Source: Bacillota bacterium
Lineage (GTDB): Bacteria; Bacillota; Sulfobacillia; DUMF01
Reading direction: 5' to 3'
DNA length: 64,000 bases
NCBI GenBank assembly: GCA_012840015.1
Contig: DUMF01000028.1
Location: 1-64,000, forward strand
Shown: piece by piece, positions 28,820-38,978 of the stretch
Layout of the letters: each line of letters opens with the position of its first letter
How positions within the stretch are numbered: position 1 is the first letter of the stretch
Position numbers and translations under genes: made by a program
Notes under the pieces: generated by a model
Databases searched by the model: none
The model's input: the letters and a program-made list of their open reading frames with translations, nothing else
What the model was told of the DNA's origin: nothing

Positions 28820-30790
28820 TCATGACTTTGGGGTTGGGGGTTCTGGTTTCTTCCAAGATATGAACTTGCATTCCGGGTAACGCTCGCACCCGAAGAACTT
28901 GCGGCCTCTCTTGGAATACCTTACCACAAGACGGCCACCACACTCCGGGCATGTCCCATCTGCGTATTCGAAGTACGGCTTTGTGTTCTTACAATTCGGG
29001 TAGCCAGGACAGGCCAAGAATTTACCAAAGCGCGAATGCTTCACGACCATGTTCCTACCGCAGTATTCACATTTCACGTCACTCACCGCAATGGGCGCTT
29101 CTACGTGCGGCATCGTTTCCTTGGCTTTATCCAACTGGGGTTTGAACTGAGAATAGAATGCCTGCAACACACCAATCTTCTCAGCTCTACCAGCCTCTAT
29201 TTCGTCCAGTTGTTCCTCCATTTTTGCAGTAAACTCGATATCTACGATGGTGGGAAAATGAGCTTTCAGGATACTGACTACCAACTTTCCTAATTCGGTT
29301 GGAACGAACCTCTTATCTTCCAGAGTAACGTAATCTCTTTCCTTAAGCGTGTCTATGATAGGTCCGTACGTGCTGGGCCGCCCTATCCCTTTTTCTTCGA
29401 GTGACTTGACCAGCGAAGCCTCAGTATACCTTGGTGGAGGCTCGGTGAAGTGTTGCTCTTCTTTGAGCTCCACCAGGGTAAGCACATCCCCCTCTTCAAG
29501 CTCGGGAAGCATCTGCTCCGTGGGCGATTCGTGGTCTGAGTACACGTTGAGAAAACCTGCAAATACGAGCTTGGAACCGGATGCTCTCAACTCATGCCGT
29601 CCAGCCTCCACTCGCACGCTCATCGTGTCGTAGATGGCAGGGGACATCAGGCTCGCTACGAAGCGTTCCCAGATAAGCGTGTAAAGCTTCAGTTGATCCC
29701 TGGATAGATAGGGTTTCAGCGAATCGGGTTCTCGTCTCACTGATGTAGGCCTTATGGCCTCATGGGCACCTTGAACGAATTCGCCCTTCTGTTTGTGCGG
29801 AACGCTCTTGGCGTACTCTGCGCCGTACTTATCGGATATGTAGTCCCGGGTCTCCGCAGCCACATCCTCCGCCACTCGAATTGAATCAGTTCGGATATAG
29901 GTGATGAGGCCAACAGCACCCTCTTCTCCTAACTCCAGCCCTTCGTAGAGCTCTTGGGCCAATCGCATGGTTTTCTTCACAGTGAAGCCAAGCCTCTTGG
30001 AAGCTTCCTGTTGCATCGTGCTGGTAGTGAACGGTGCCGGTGCAGAGCGCTTTCTCTGTCTTCGATTAACCGAGGACACTGTGAACTGAGCTCCCCTGAG
30101 TTCATTTAGGATTGCGTCTACCTCTTCCTTGTTCCGGATAACTCTTTTCTTACCGGATTCACCATAATACGTGGCGATGAAAGTGTCACTGGATCGCCGG
30201 AGCACTACATCTATGGTCCAATACTCTTCTTCTTGAAAAGCCGCTATCTCATCTTCGCGATCGCAAATCAAGCGGAGCGCCGCGGACTGCACTCGTCCAG
30301 CACTCAGGCCACGCTTTACTTTATCCCAAAGGAACGGACTCAACTGGTAGCCGACTATGCGATCCAGAATTCGCCGAGCTTGCTGGGCGTCCACAAGCTT
30401 CATGTCTATCTGTCTGGGGTTCTTCACCGCCTGTTCCACCACGTTTTTGGTGACCTCGTGGAATTCCACTCGAGTGGGGCTTTGAGGGTCCAGTTCTAGA
30501 ACCTGCGCAAGGTGCCAACTGATGGCTTCACCCTCCCTATCAGGGTCGGTGGCTAGGTAAACCCGCGTAGCCTTCTTAGCAGTCTCTCGTAGTTCCCTGA
30601 TTATGTCGCCCTTTCCTCGGATGTTGATGTATTTGGGAGCGAAACCGTTCTCGATGTCCACCCCGAACTGGCTTTTGGGCAAGTCTCTGATGTGGCCTAC
30701 CGTCGCTCTCACGATAAAGCGCTTCCCCAGAAACTTCTGAATCGTACGTGCTTTAGCCGGTGATTCCACAATTATGAGTGGCCTACTCAA
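28820..30790 (-). CDS. topA: DNA topoisomerase I
   Basis: TTG start giving MSRPLIIVESPAKARTIQKFLGKRF; ITYIRTDS; C-terminal CxxC zinc ribbons. Confidence 0.98.
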   Translation of the reverse strand: MSRPLIIVESPAKARTIQKFLGKRFIVRATVGHIRDLPKSQFGVDIENGFAPKYINIRGKGDIIRELRETAKKATRVYLATDPDREGEAISWHLAQVLELDPQSPTRVEFHEVTKNVVEQAVKNPRQIDMKLVDAQQARRILDRIVGYQLSPFLWDKVKRGLSAGRVQSAALRLICDREDEIAAFQEEEYWTIDVVLRRSSDTFIATYYGESGKKRVIRNKEEVDAILNELRGAQFTVSSVNRRQRKRSAPAPFTTSTMQQEASKRLGFTVKKTMRLAQELYEGLELGEEGAVGLITYIRTDSIRVAEDVAAETRDYISDKYGAEYAKSVPHKQKGEFVQGAHEAIRPTSVRREPDSLKPYLSRDQLKLYTLIWERFVASLMSPAIYDTMSVRVEAGRHELRASGSKLVFAGFLNVYSDHESPTEQMLPELEEGDVLTLVELKEEQHFTEPPPRYTEASLVKSLEEKGIGRPSTYGPIIDTLKERDYVTLEDKRFVPTELGKLVVSILKAHFPTIVDIEFTAKMEEQLDEIEAGRAEKIGVLQAFYSQFKPQLDKAKETMPHVEAPIAVSDVKCEYCGRNMVVKHSRFGKFLACPGYPNCKNTKPYFEYADGTCPECGGRLVVRYSKRGRKFFGCERYPECKFISWKKPEPPTPKS

Positions 30791-30809
30791 CTGGGCACCC
30801 CCGCATGGT

Positions 30810-31913
30810 CTATTGCCTAGACTTAACATAGCTGTTGGCGCTTGCCCGCTCCACTACTCCCTGCAACTCGAGCAGTGTCAAGCTGGCCAACACCTCACCG
30901 GCCTTCAGGCCGGTAACTCTGATTATATCCTCCAGCGTCGTCTCGCTGACACCTACTGCATCATACACCTGGATCGCAATATCGTCGAGTTGAGGCAAAG
31001 GGAGCTGGCTCCGGGCCAATGCAGCCGCCTCCAAAGACAGAGCCTCGAGAATGTCGGCGGAGCGTTCTACCAACATGGCTCCATCCTTGATCAGCTTGTT
31101 AGTTCCTTCACTTAAGGGGCTGGTAACGTTCCCGGGCAGAGCTGCTACATCCTTCCCTTGCTCCAAAGCTCGCTTTGCGGTTATGAGCGAACCGCTTTTG
31201 AGCCCTGCCTCCACCACCAGTACCAACCGTGACAGGGCAGCTATAAGCCGGTTCCTCGCGGGAAAATGGTACTTTCTGGGAGGACTCCCGAGAGGCAATT
31301 CTGAGATAACTGCCCCGTTGTCGACGATTCTCCAATAAAGCCGCTCATTCACCGGAGGGTAAATCACATCCACGCCCGATCCTAGTACAGCCAGTGTTTC
31401 CCCTCCCGCGTCGATAGCACCTTGGTGTGCAAGTGCGTCGATACCTTCGGCCATACCGCTAACCACAACTACCCCAGCTGCCGCCAGTTCTCCAGCGATC
31501 TTCTCCGCCATCCTTTTGCCGTAAGCCGTGGGTTTGCGTGTGCCTACGATCGCAACGGCTGCCCTGTTCCAGTCAGGCATCTTCCCCCTCACGTAGATTG
31601 CCACAGGGCAATCGTCGATATTTTTTAGTTCCAGCGGGTAACTCTCGTCCTCGTAGCACAGGATCCGTACCCCCATGGCCTCTGCTCTGGCCTTCTCTGC
31701 TGGTACCCATGCTTCCTGCGTCTCGCGGAATTGTAGCCAGAACTGACGATCTAGCTCGAAAGTCTCAGCCATGCTCTCGTCCAGAAAACGCGAAGAGGTC
31801 CGGTACTCCCTTATTACCTTGCGCAAGAGTGCCGGCCTCATTCCGATGAGTTTGTTTAGAGCAAGCCAATATGTTTGATGCACATTCCAGATTTTAGGAT
31901 ATCCGCTATGCAA
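30810..31913 (-). CDS. dprA: DNA-processing protein DprA
   Basis: AAVAIVGTRKPTAYGKRMAEKIAGELAAAGVVVVSGMAEGIDALAHQGAI...GSGVDVIYPPVN. Confidence 0.97.
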   Translation of the reverse strand: MHSGYPKIWNVHQTYWLALNKLIGMRPALLRKVIREYRTSSRFLDESMAETFELDRQFWLQFRETQEAWVPAEKARAEAMGVRILCYEDESYPLELKNIDDCPVAIYVRGKMPDWNRAAVAIVGTRKPTAYGKRMAEKIAGELAAAGVVVVSGMAEGIDALAHQGAIDAGGETLAVLGSGVDVIYPPVNERLYWRIVDNGAVISELPLGSPPRKYHFPARNRLIAALSRLVLVVEAGLKSGSLITAKRALEQGKDVAALPGNVTSPLSEGTNKLIKDGAMLVERSADILEALSLEAAALARSQLPLPQLDDIAIQVYDAVGVSETTLEDIIRVTGLKAGEVLASLTLLELQGVVERASANSYVKSRQ

Positions 31914-31941
31914 CGGTCAACCCCGCAAGACTGGACGCATT

Positions 31942-32295
31942 TCAAAAAGCGTTCTCAATTACATTCACCGTAATTCGGCCTCCAAGAACCCGCGCACACA
32001 CGACATCGAAACGGCATTCCAAACCCTCCAGCCAGGGATGAGCCGCCAGATAAGCGCCCGCAAGCCTCCGTAAGCGGGCCGCTTTGGTCGGGGTCACCGA
32101 TTCTTCTGGTTCGAAGCCCGTTCCTGCTCGCCTGGTTTTTACTTCCGCGAATACCAGCAGGCCATCTTTCAGTAATACCAGATCGATTTCACCGATCTTA
32201 CACCGCCAGTTGCTGTCGAGGATCCGATAGCCTTCGGCCTTGAACCGTTTCGCGGCCTCTATCTCCCCGGCTTTACCGAGATCAGTTGTACTCAA
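31942..32295 (-). CDS. yraN: UPF0102 YraN-like putative endonuclease
   Basis: LGKAGEIEAAKRFKAEGYRILDSNWRCKIGEIDLVLLKDGLLVFAEVKTR. Confidence 0.95.
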   Translation of the reverse strand: MSTTDLGKAGEIEAAKRFKAEGYRILDSNWRCKIGEIDLVLLKDGLLVFAEVKTRRAGTGFEPEESVTPTKAARLRRLAGAYLAAHPWLEGLECRFDVVCARVLGGRITVNVIENAF

Positions 32296-32861
32296 GCCAG
32301 CACTCCCCTGAACGACCGCCTATGTACTATGGTAAGCCCAAGTTCCCGCAGCGCCCGGTAATGTTCCCTGGTACCGTACCCTTTGTGTTTTGAAAAGCCG
32401 TAACCCGGATAATCCATCTCCAGCTGTGCCATGATTCTGTCCCGCATCACCTTGGCAACAATCGAGGCCGCAGCCACGCAATGGCAAGTGGAATCGCCGT
32501 GGATGACGGCCACCTGTCGGTAGTCAATCTGCGGAATGGTCAGGGCGTCATTGATCAGACAGTCGGGGCGTACCCGGAGCGTCCGTAAAGCTTGTCTAGC
32601 TGCATCATATGTAGCTTCAAGGATATTGAACTTTTCTATGTACTCGACTCCCGATACCCCTACGCTCACCGCTTCAGCTCGCTGGAGTATTTCGTTTAGA
32701 AGTATTTCCCTTTGCTTTGCGGTGAGCTTCTTGGAATCGTCCACCCCATTCACCTCAACTCCGGCCCTGAATACCACAACTCCCACAACTACCGGACCAG
32801 CTATAGGGCCTCTGCCCGCTTCATCCAATCCACATAGAAAGGTGTTCCCGCTATTGAACAA
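32292..32861 (-). CDS. rnhB: Ribonuclease HII
   Basis: LCGLDEAGRGPIAGPVVVGVVV...DDSKKLTAKQRE...GDSTCHCVAAASIVAKVMRD. Confidence 0.97.
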   Translation of the reverse strand: MFNSGNTFLCGLDEAGRGPIAGPVVVGVVVFRAGVEVNGVDDSKKLTAKQREILLNEILQRAEAVSVGVSGVEYIEKFNILEATYDAARQALRTLRVRPDCLINDALTIPQIDYRQVAVIHGDSTCHCVAAASIVAKVMRDRIMAQLEMDYPGYGFSKHKGYGTREHYRALRELGLTIVHRRSFRGVLA

Positions 32862-32893
32862 GGACCTCTCCAGTTCTGAAATGTGAACCGTAA

Positions 32894-33670
32894 TTACCCC
32901 TCCGGTACCTCCAAGCTAACACGGCCGAGCAGTCCCTTACGAAAATCGGACAGCACTCGGGAAGCTGCTCTTCTTATGTCAAATTCTCCGTCTGAAAGCT
33001 TAAAGCCTGCTGACTTCGCGATTTCGGAGAGAGTGAAGACATCAACCCCATACCTCTCCCGCAACGCACCTGGAACCCGTTTAGCAAGGTAATCCACCAA
33101 CCAAGCCCCCGCCTCCTCAGGAGCATAGGTGTTTTCGGGTAAGATCGCCACAGCCCCCAACTTACAACGCATATCTTCGCCAGTGACGTTTGTGCCCAGC
33201 ACACCCGGCGTGTCCAGCAGCTCCCATCCATCGCTACCCCTAATCCATTGGGGCCCTCTGGTGATACCTGGGCGAGCACCCACCCGCGCCGCTGCCGTTC
33301 CAGCAATTCGATTTAGCAACGACGATTTACCGACGTTCGGCATGCCGACTACCATCAGTCTTGGGGGCCTCAGCCTGTTCGGACGCACGAGCTTTTTCAC
33401 TTCTCGCATGAGTCGCCTTACGCTGGGCGCCGAAAGGCAATTCACCCCGAACGCGAGGTATCCCCTTGACTTAAACCATGTCTGCCATCGCCGCGTAGTA
33501 TCCGGGTGAGCCAGGTCCGCATGAGTGAGCACGACCACCACTGGTTTGGACGTCAGCGACGCTATGTACGTCGAGTTAGAACTGGAATAAGGTACCCTTG
33601 CGTCAACGCACTCCAGGATGACGTCAAGGGCCCGTGAATACTTTTTTATGAGTTCCTCCTGAAACCCCAC
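32894..33670 (-). CDS. rbgA: Ribosome biogenesis GTPase RbgA/YlqF (circularly permuted)
   Basis: ALDVILECVDARVPYSSSN...VVVLTHADLAHP...VVGMPNVGKSSLLNRIAG..ARVGARPGITRG..WI...LLDTPGVL. Confidence 0.95.
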   Translation of the reverse strand: MGFQEELIKKYSRALDVILECVDARVPYSSSNSTYIASLTSKPVVVVLTHADLAHPDTTRRWQTWFKSRGYLAFGVNCLSAPSVRRLMREVKKLVRPNRLRPPRLMVVGMPNVGKSSLLNRIAGTAAARVGARPGITRGPQWIRGSDGWELLDTPGVLGTNVTGEDMRCKLGAVAILPENTYAPEEAGAWLVDYLAKRVPGALRERYGVDVFTLSEIAKSAGFKLSDGEFDIRRAASRVLSDFRKGLLGRVSLEVPEG

Positions 33671-34177
33671 CTAGCGGATCATCCTAATTCTGCTGATCGG
33701 CCACCAAACGATCATGGCTTTCCCTTTGATGTTTGACTCGGGTACTGGCCCGAAGATCCTCGAGTCTTCGCTCACCGGACGGTTATCTCCCATAACGAAG
33801 ACGTAACCCTTTGGCACAGTTACCTTGGAGAAGTTTCCCGTCGAGGGTCTGACCATCGGTTCGTCAACAGGCACTCCGTCGACGTAAAGCTTACCGAATC
33901 GGAGCTCGACGGTTTGCCCGCCCACGGCAACTATCCGTTTGATGTAATCAAGGGAAGGGTTAAGAGGATACCTGAAAACGATCACGTCATTGCGCTTAGG
34001 CGGGCTGAACCGGTAAACGAATTTATTGATCAGCAGCTCCTCGTGGTTATAAAGGGTGGGCTCCATAGATGGGCCGTCCACGACCAATCTCTCCACCACG
34101 AACCCTCTCAAGAAGAGGCCGAAAAGCACGGCCACTATAATTACCTGAGCCCATTCCTTTACTGCCTGCCTGGACAA
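33671..34177 (-). CDS. lepB: Signal peptidase I
   Basis: DGPSMEPTLYNHEELLINKF...RNDVIVFRYP...DYIKRIVAVGG...GDNRPVSEDSR. Confidence 0.96.
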   Translation of the reverse strand: MSRQAVKEWAQVIIVAVLFGLFLRGFVVERLVVDGPSMEPTLYNHEELLINKFVYRFSPPKRNDVIVFRYPLNPSLDYIKRIVAVGGQTVELRFGKLYVDGVPVDEPMVRPSTGNFSKVTVPKGYVFVMGDNRPVSEDSRIFGPVPESNIKGKAMIVWWPISRIRMIR

Positions 34178-34183
34178 CGACTA

Positions 34184-34525
34184 TCACTTCTTTTCCTTGA
34201 TCCTAGATGCCTTACCCGAGAGATTCCTCAAATAGAACAGTTTTGCCCGTCGCACAGACCCCTTGCGCAACACCTCTATCTTTTCCAGCCTTGGGGAGTG
34301 CAACGGGAACACCCTTTCAACTCCTACTCCAAAGCTCACGCGGCGGACAGTGAACGTCTCCCTTGCTCCACTCCCGCGTCTGCTGATAACCGTTCCTTCG
34401 AAAGCCTGGGTACGCTCCTTGCCACCCTCGACCACTTTGACAAACACTCGAACCAGATCACCGGGCCTGAAGTCCGGTATGTCTTTTCGCAGTTGCTCTT
34501 TCTCGATGGAACTCACCAAGTCCAC
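34184..34525 (-). CDS. rplS: 50S ribosomal protein L19
   Basis: [67 protein letters not shown]. Confidence 0.98.
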   Translation of the reverse strand: MDLVSSIEKEQLRKDIPDFRPGDLVRVFVKVVEGGKERTQAFEGTVISRRGSGARETFTVRRVSFGVGVERVFPLHSPRLEKIEVLRKGSVRRAKLFYLRNLSGKASRIKEKK

Positions 34526-34540
34526 TTGAATTGCCTCCTC

Positions 34541-35272
34541 TCAATCGGCTTGCCACTTCAACTCTTCTATGAGACGGAAATCTTCCTCGGTCAGCGAAGC
34601 CCTCACCATCAGGTCCGGCCTGCGCAGGATCGTCCGTTCTAAAGAGCGGCTCCTGCGCCACAGTCTTATTCTCTCGTGGTTCCCCGAAATCAGCACCTCT
34701 GGCACGTTCAGCCCTTGCCACTCGGCAGGTCTCGTGTACTGCGGCCCCTCAAGCAACCCATCTGAGAAACTCTCCGTTATCGCCGAACCTCGGTTTCCGA
34801 GCACCCCCGGCACCAATCTGCTCACTGCATCTATTACGACCGCCGCTGCTAGCTCGCCGCCAGTGAGCACGAAATCGCCAATCGAAATCTCCATATCGCA
34901 GAGCGCTGCGACCCGGTCGTCTACCCCCTCATAATGGCCACATACTAGCACAAGGCTCGGCAGCTTTGATAACTCCCAGGCAAGCTCCTGGTTAAACAGC
35001 TGTCCCTGTGCAGACATCAGCACCACAGAGCATCCAGGGTACTTATTTCTGGCATCAGTTATAGCCCGCGCCAGCGGGGGCAGCTTCATGACCATCCCAG
35101 AACCGCCCCCATAAGGATAATCATCCGCGGTCTTGTGTTTGTCCTCGGTGTAGTCTCGTACGTTTACGAGTTCCACGTCCACGATACCAGCTTCTATGGC
35201 ACGTCTGAGGATGCTGGACGAAACCACGCCCAGAAACGTATCCGGAAACAGTGTGAGCACGCAGAACGTCAA
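34541..35272 (-). CDS. trmD: tRNA (guanine-N1)-methyltransferase
   Basis: FCVLTLFPDTFLGV...DDYPYGGGSGMVMK...CGHYEGVDDRVAALCDMEISIGDFVLTGGELAA. Confidence 0.98.
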   Translation of the reverse strand: MTFCVLTLFPDTFLGVVSSSILRRAIEAGIVDVELVNVRDYTEDKHKTADDYPYGGGSGMVMKLPPLARAITDARNKYPGCSVVLMSAQGQLFNQELAWELSKLPSLVLVCGHYEGVDDRVAALCDMEISIGDFVLTGGELAAAVVIDAVSRLVPGVLGNRGSAITESFSDGLLEGPQYTRPAEWQGLNVPEVLISGNHERIRLWRRSRSLERTILRRPDLMVRASLTEEDFRLIEELKWQAD

Positions 35273-35796
35273 TGCTGTTCATCCTCCAACAACCCCGGCA
35301 TCGGTAGAATAGTCATGGTCTTCCCACGAACGTCTACCGCCGTGACCACCTGCTTTATCGCCGGTATGAGGATGTCTCGCCTACTCTCGGCCCCCTCAAC
35401 GACGAACACATCGTTAGCAGGCAACTTCAGCACTTCCTTTACGCGACCCACATACCTGCCGTCAACGGTCTGGACTCTCATCCCAACGATCTCAAAGATG
35501 TAATAGTGGCCCTCGGGGATCGGCACCGCCTGTGAGCGCTCCACCGCCACCTCACAGCCAACCAACGTCAACGCCTTTTCCCTGTCTTTCACCGCTTCAG
35601 TCCAGACAAGTACTTTTCTCGGCGAGAGCTTGACGCGGCTCACAGCAGTCTCAAATAGCACGGATTCACCGCGCTTCACTACTACCTTTCTAGTCCGTTG
35701 AAACCTATCCGGGTAATCGGTCAAAGGCTTAATAACCAGACCGCCTTCAACCCCGTACGCACCAACCACTTGCCCAATTACCACTAACTCTTCCAT
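35269..35796 (-). CDS. rimM: 16S rRNA processing protein RimM
   Basis: VVIGQVVGAYGVEGGLVIKPLTDYPDRF...PANDVFVVEGAESRRDILIPAIKQVV. Confidence 0.95.
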   Translation of the reverse strand: MEELVVIGQVVGAYGVEGGLVIKPLTDYPDRFQRTRKVVVKRGESVLFETAVSRVKLSPRKVLVWTEAVKDREKALTLVGCEVAVERSQAVPIPEGHYYIFEIVGMRVQTVDGRYVGRVKEVLKLPANDVFVVEGAESRRDILIPAIKQVVTAVDVRGKTMTILPMPGLLEDEQH

Positions 35797-35806
35797 CGAA
35801 GGTTTA

Positions 35807-36055
35807 TTAGGATATTACTTCTACCTGAACTCTCTTACCGCTCTTAGCAGCTGCCGCTTTCACCACGGTCCTAATCGCTCTGATTACGCGTCCCTGTTTC
35901 CCGATCACTTTCCCCACATCGTCCGGAGCGACCTTAACCTCGTAAACCGCCGACTGCTCTCCCTCGATTTGGTTTACTTGAACCTGATCAGGGTTATCTA
36001 CCAGTGCCTTAACCAAAATAGTCACTAGGTCAGTCATTCGCTGTTCACCTCTCAC
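35807..36055 (-). CDS. khpA: KH-domain RNA-binding protein (KhpA/YlqC)
   Basis: [43 protein letters not shown]. Confidence 0.94.
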   Translation of the reverse strand: MRGEQRMTDLVTILVKALVDNPDQVQVNQIEGEQSAVYEVKVAPDDVGKVIGKQGRVIRAIRTVVKAAAAKSGKRVQVEVIS

Positions 36056-36314
36056 TCGTGCCGCCTGCTCCTGTCAAAACCCCAGCCTTCACTAGGATCG
36101 CTTTCACCGTCTCCGAAGGCTGTGCTCCCTTCTTGATCCAGTCGAGAGCCTTCTCCTTTTGAATCGAGATAGTTGCCGGGTCAGTGGCAGGGTTGTAGTA
36201 TCCGATTTCTTCGATGAAGGCGCCGTCCCGAGGGGACCTGGAATCTGCAACCACTACCCTGTAGAAAGGTTGTTTCTTAGCCCCCATCCGCCTCAATCTA
36301 ATCTTAACTGCCAA
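36045..36314 (-). CDS. rpsP: 30S ribosomal protein S16
   Basis: [42 protein letters not shown]. Confidence 0.98.
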   Translation of the reverse strand: MAVKIRLRRMGAKKQPFYRVVVADSRSPRDGAFIEEIGYYNPATDPATISIQKEKALDWIKKGAQPSETVKAILVKAGVLTGAGGTSER

Positions 36315-36329
36315 TGGATCATCCCCCTA

Positions 36330-37652
36330 TCAAGATAGTAGCTTTGTTAGCTTACCTTTAGAGTATACTTGCTTTATCATTGCCCTGGCTTGCTCGAACT
36401 GCTTGAGCAGCCTGTTTACGTCTTGAATGCTAGTCCCGCTGCCCGCTGCGATCCGTCTCCTACGACTGGCGTTAATTATCGACGGGTTGGCCCTTTCTTC
36501 CCTGGTCATCGAAAGTATTATAGCTTCTACCCTCTTCAGCTCGGATTCGTCGATCTGTCCTCTCACCGATGCCGGAAGCTTATTGAAACCAGGTATCATG
36601 CTCAACACTTCGTTAAGGGGGCCCATCTTTTTGATGCCTTTCATCTGCTCGAGGAAGTCCTCCAGCGTAAACTGCTGGCGAGCCATCTTCCTTTCGAGCT
36701 CTATAGCCTCATTTTTACCGAACGCCGCTTCGGCTTTCTCGATGAAGGTTAGGGCATCCCCCATGCCGAGGATCCTGGAAGCCATTCTGTCAGGATAGAA
36801 GGGTTCAAGCGCCTCCACTTTCTCCCCCATGCCAACGAACTTGATGGGTTTCCCGGTAGCGGCAGCCATGGAAAGAGCAGCACCACCCCTGGCATCGCTA
36901 TCCATTTTCGTCAATATGACGCCGGTGATCCCCACCTTGGAATCAAAGCTGGAAGCCACATTCACTGCTTCTTGCCCAGTCATTGCATCCGCTACCAGCA
37001 AAACCTCAGTAGGCTTGGTCAGCGCCTTGATTCTGGCAGCCTCTTCCATCATCTCCTCGTCTACGTGCAAGCGGCCGGCAGTATCGAGAATTACAACGTC
37101 CATTGCCTTTGACACCGCATGACGCACGGCACTCAAGGCTATTTCTTCGGGTGTAAGCCCCTGATCTCCACAGTAGACGTCTACCTCGCACTTCGCCCCC
37201 ATGGCTTTGAGCTGTTCTACCGCCGCCGGCCTGTATACGTCACACGCCACGAGCAGAGGGTTCTTGCCCCTCTTCTTGAGGAGCCGTGCCAGCTTTGCGG
37301 CTGTCGTAGTCTTTCCGGAGCCTTGAAGTCCCACTAGCATGAAAACGGTTACGTCGTTGGCGTTAAACTGCAGAGGCTTTTGCGCTTCACCCAGCACTTT
37401 GATTAACTCTTCCCGTACTATTTTTGTCACGGTCAGACCGGGGGTAAGGCTTTCCAGCACCTCTGCACCGACTGCCCTATCTTTGACTCTCTCCAGGAAA
37501 TCCTTCACGATTTTATAGTTCACGTCAGCCTCCAGGAGCACTATCCTGAGCTGGCGTAAAGCATCTTGGACGTCACTTTCGCTTAGCTTGCCTTTTCCCC
37601 TCAACCGTTTGAAGACATCTCCGAGACGCTTCGAGAGAAGTTCAAACGCCAT
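36330..37652 (-). CDS. ffh: Signal recognition particle protein Ffh
   Basis: MAFELLSKRLGDVFKRLRGKGKLSESDVQDALRQLRIVLLEADVNYKIV...GLQGSGKTTTAAKLA...DTAGRL. Confidence 0.98.
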   Translation of the reverse strand: MAFELLSKRLGDVFKRLRGKGKLSESDVQDALRQLRIVLLEADVNYKIVKDFLERVKDRAVGAEVLESLTPGLTVTKIVREELIKVLGEAQKPLQFNANDVTVFMLVGLQGSGKTTTAAKLARLLKKRGKNPLLVACDVYRPAAVEQLKAMGAKCEVDVYCGDQGLTPEEIALSAVRHAVSKAMDVVILDTAGRLHVDEEMMEEAARIKALTKPTEVLLVADAMTGQEAVNVASSFDSKVGITGVILTKMDSDARGGAALSMAAATGKPIKFVGMGEKVEALEPFYPDRMASRILGMGDALTFIEKAEAAFGKNEAIELERKMARQQFTLEDFLEQMKGIKKMGPLNEVLSMIPGFNKLPASVRGQIDESELKRVEAIILSMTREERANPSIINASRRRRIAAGSGTSIQDVNRLLKQFEQARAMIKQVYSKGKLTKLLS

Positions 37653-38016
37653 CATCCATACTCCCTTCGAGCAGGCTACGTACAATCGCCCGAGCCTCTT
37701 GCACGCGGCTCTTGGAGCTATCGACTACTTCCAATTCGTTAAGGATCGATTCGAGCTTTGATAACATAGACCTCTCCCGCAAATGCTGCGCCACCACACC
37801 GAGCTTCTCCTCCAACAGTTCCAGTTCGTCTTCGGCACGCTCCAGCCCATCGTGCACAGCTGCTCGGCTGATTCGGAGGTTTTCCGCGATTTCGCCGAGG
37901 CTCAGGTCCTGGTAATAGCGCATCTCGAAGAAAGTCCTCTGACGCTCGGTAAGGAGGTTGCCATAAAAGGCGTACAACAACGGCAATCTGTACAACGGGT
38001 TCATATTACCCGCCAC
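37642..38016 (-). CDS. ylxM: SRP-associated HTH protein YlxM
   Basis: YAFYGNLLTERQRTFFEMRYYQDLSLGEIAENLRISRAAVHDGLERAEDELE; adjacent to ffh/ftsY. Confidence 0.94.
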   Translation of the reverse strand: MAGNMNPLYRLPLLYAFYGNLLTERQRTFFEMRYYQDLSLGEIAENLRISRAAVHDGLERAEDELELLEEKLGVVAQHLRERSMLSKLESILNELEVVDSSKSRVQEARAIVRSLLEGSMDDGV

Positions 38017-38075
38017 TCCTCTTACCTTACCTGTTAAGACCCTTGGCTTAACACGAAAAAATACTATCTCCCCAT

Positions 38076-38978
38076 TTAAGCGGTGTCAAGCAAAGCCTTT
38101 GCAAAGGCTGATGGATCGAATTGATACAAATCGTCCAGGTGTTCGCCCATCCCGATTAGTTTCACGGGAACCCCGAGTTCCCGCCAGATAGCAATGGCTA
38201 TCCCGCCTTTAGCAGTGCCGTCCATCTTGGTAATGGCAGCCCCAGTCAGCCCAACGGCTTGTTTGAATTGCCTCGCCTGTTCGAGAGCGTTTTGCCCCGT
38301 AGTAGCATCCAGGACGATTAGGCTTTCGCTTGGTTCGCCAGGCAACTCTCTGGAAATCACCTTGTGGATTTTCTTCAGTTCCTCCATGAGATTGAACCTG
38401 GTTTGAACGCGGCCTGCAGTGTCTACCAGCACGATGTCCTGCGCGCGTGCCTTCGCAGCGCTGATAGCATCGAACACCACTGCAGCCGGGTCGCTCCCTA
38501 CCCTGTGCGTGACTACGTCCGCACGAGCTCGTCGAGCCCAGATTTCGAGCTGTTCGGCCGCCGCCGCCCTAAACGTATCAGCCGCAGCTAGCATCACCCG
38601 ATGCCCTTCCCGCCCCAGCTTAGCAGCCAGCTTCCCGACGGTGGTGGTCTTCCCCGTGCCGTTAACCCCTACAAACAGAATGACGCTGATAGGCCCTCTT
38701 CCGATATTCAAGTCCGTCTGCCCCTGCATCATCATGATGATCTGCTTTTCGATGGAAGCCCGGATCTCTTCAATCCCCGGGGATGTTTTGCGGCCTAGCT
38801 CTCGCTTTACGCCGTCTAAAAGCGCCTCGGCAGTGCCGAGCCCGGTATCCGCCGCAAGCAGAGCCTCGAACAGCTGATCGTACAATTCCTCAGGCATCGC
38901 TGCTCCGCTCTGGAATACCCTAGCTATGCTCTGTCTGGTACGTGCCAAGCCCCTATAGAAAGCGTCCAATAAGCTCAA
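38076..38978 (-). CDS. ftsY: Signal recognition particle receptor FtsY
   Basis: LFVGVNGTGKTTTVGKLAAKLGREGHRVMLAAADTFRAAAAEQLEIWA...DTAGR. Confidence 0.98.
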   Translation of the reverse strand: MSLLDAFYRGLARTRQSIARVFQSGAAMPEELYDQLFEALLAADTGLGTAEALLDGVKRELGRKTSPGIEEIRASIEKQIIMMMQGQTDLNIGRGPISVILFVGVNGTGKTTTVGKLAAKLGREGHRVMLAAADTFRAAAAEQLEIWARRARADVVTHRVGSDPAAVVFDAISAAKARAQDIVLVDTAGRVQTRFNLMEELKKIHKVISRELPGEPSESLIVLDATTGQNALEQARQFKQAVGLTGAAITKMDGTAKGGIAIAIWRELGVPVKLIGMGEHLDDLYQFDPSAFAKALLDTA

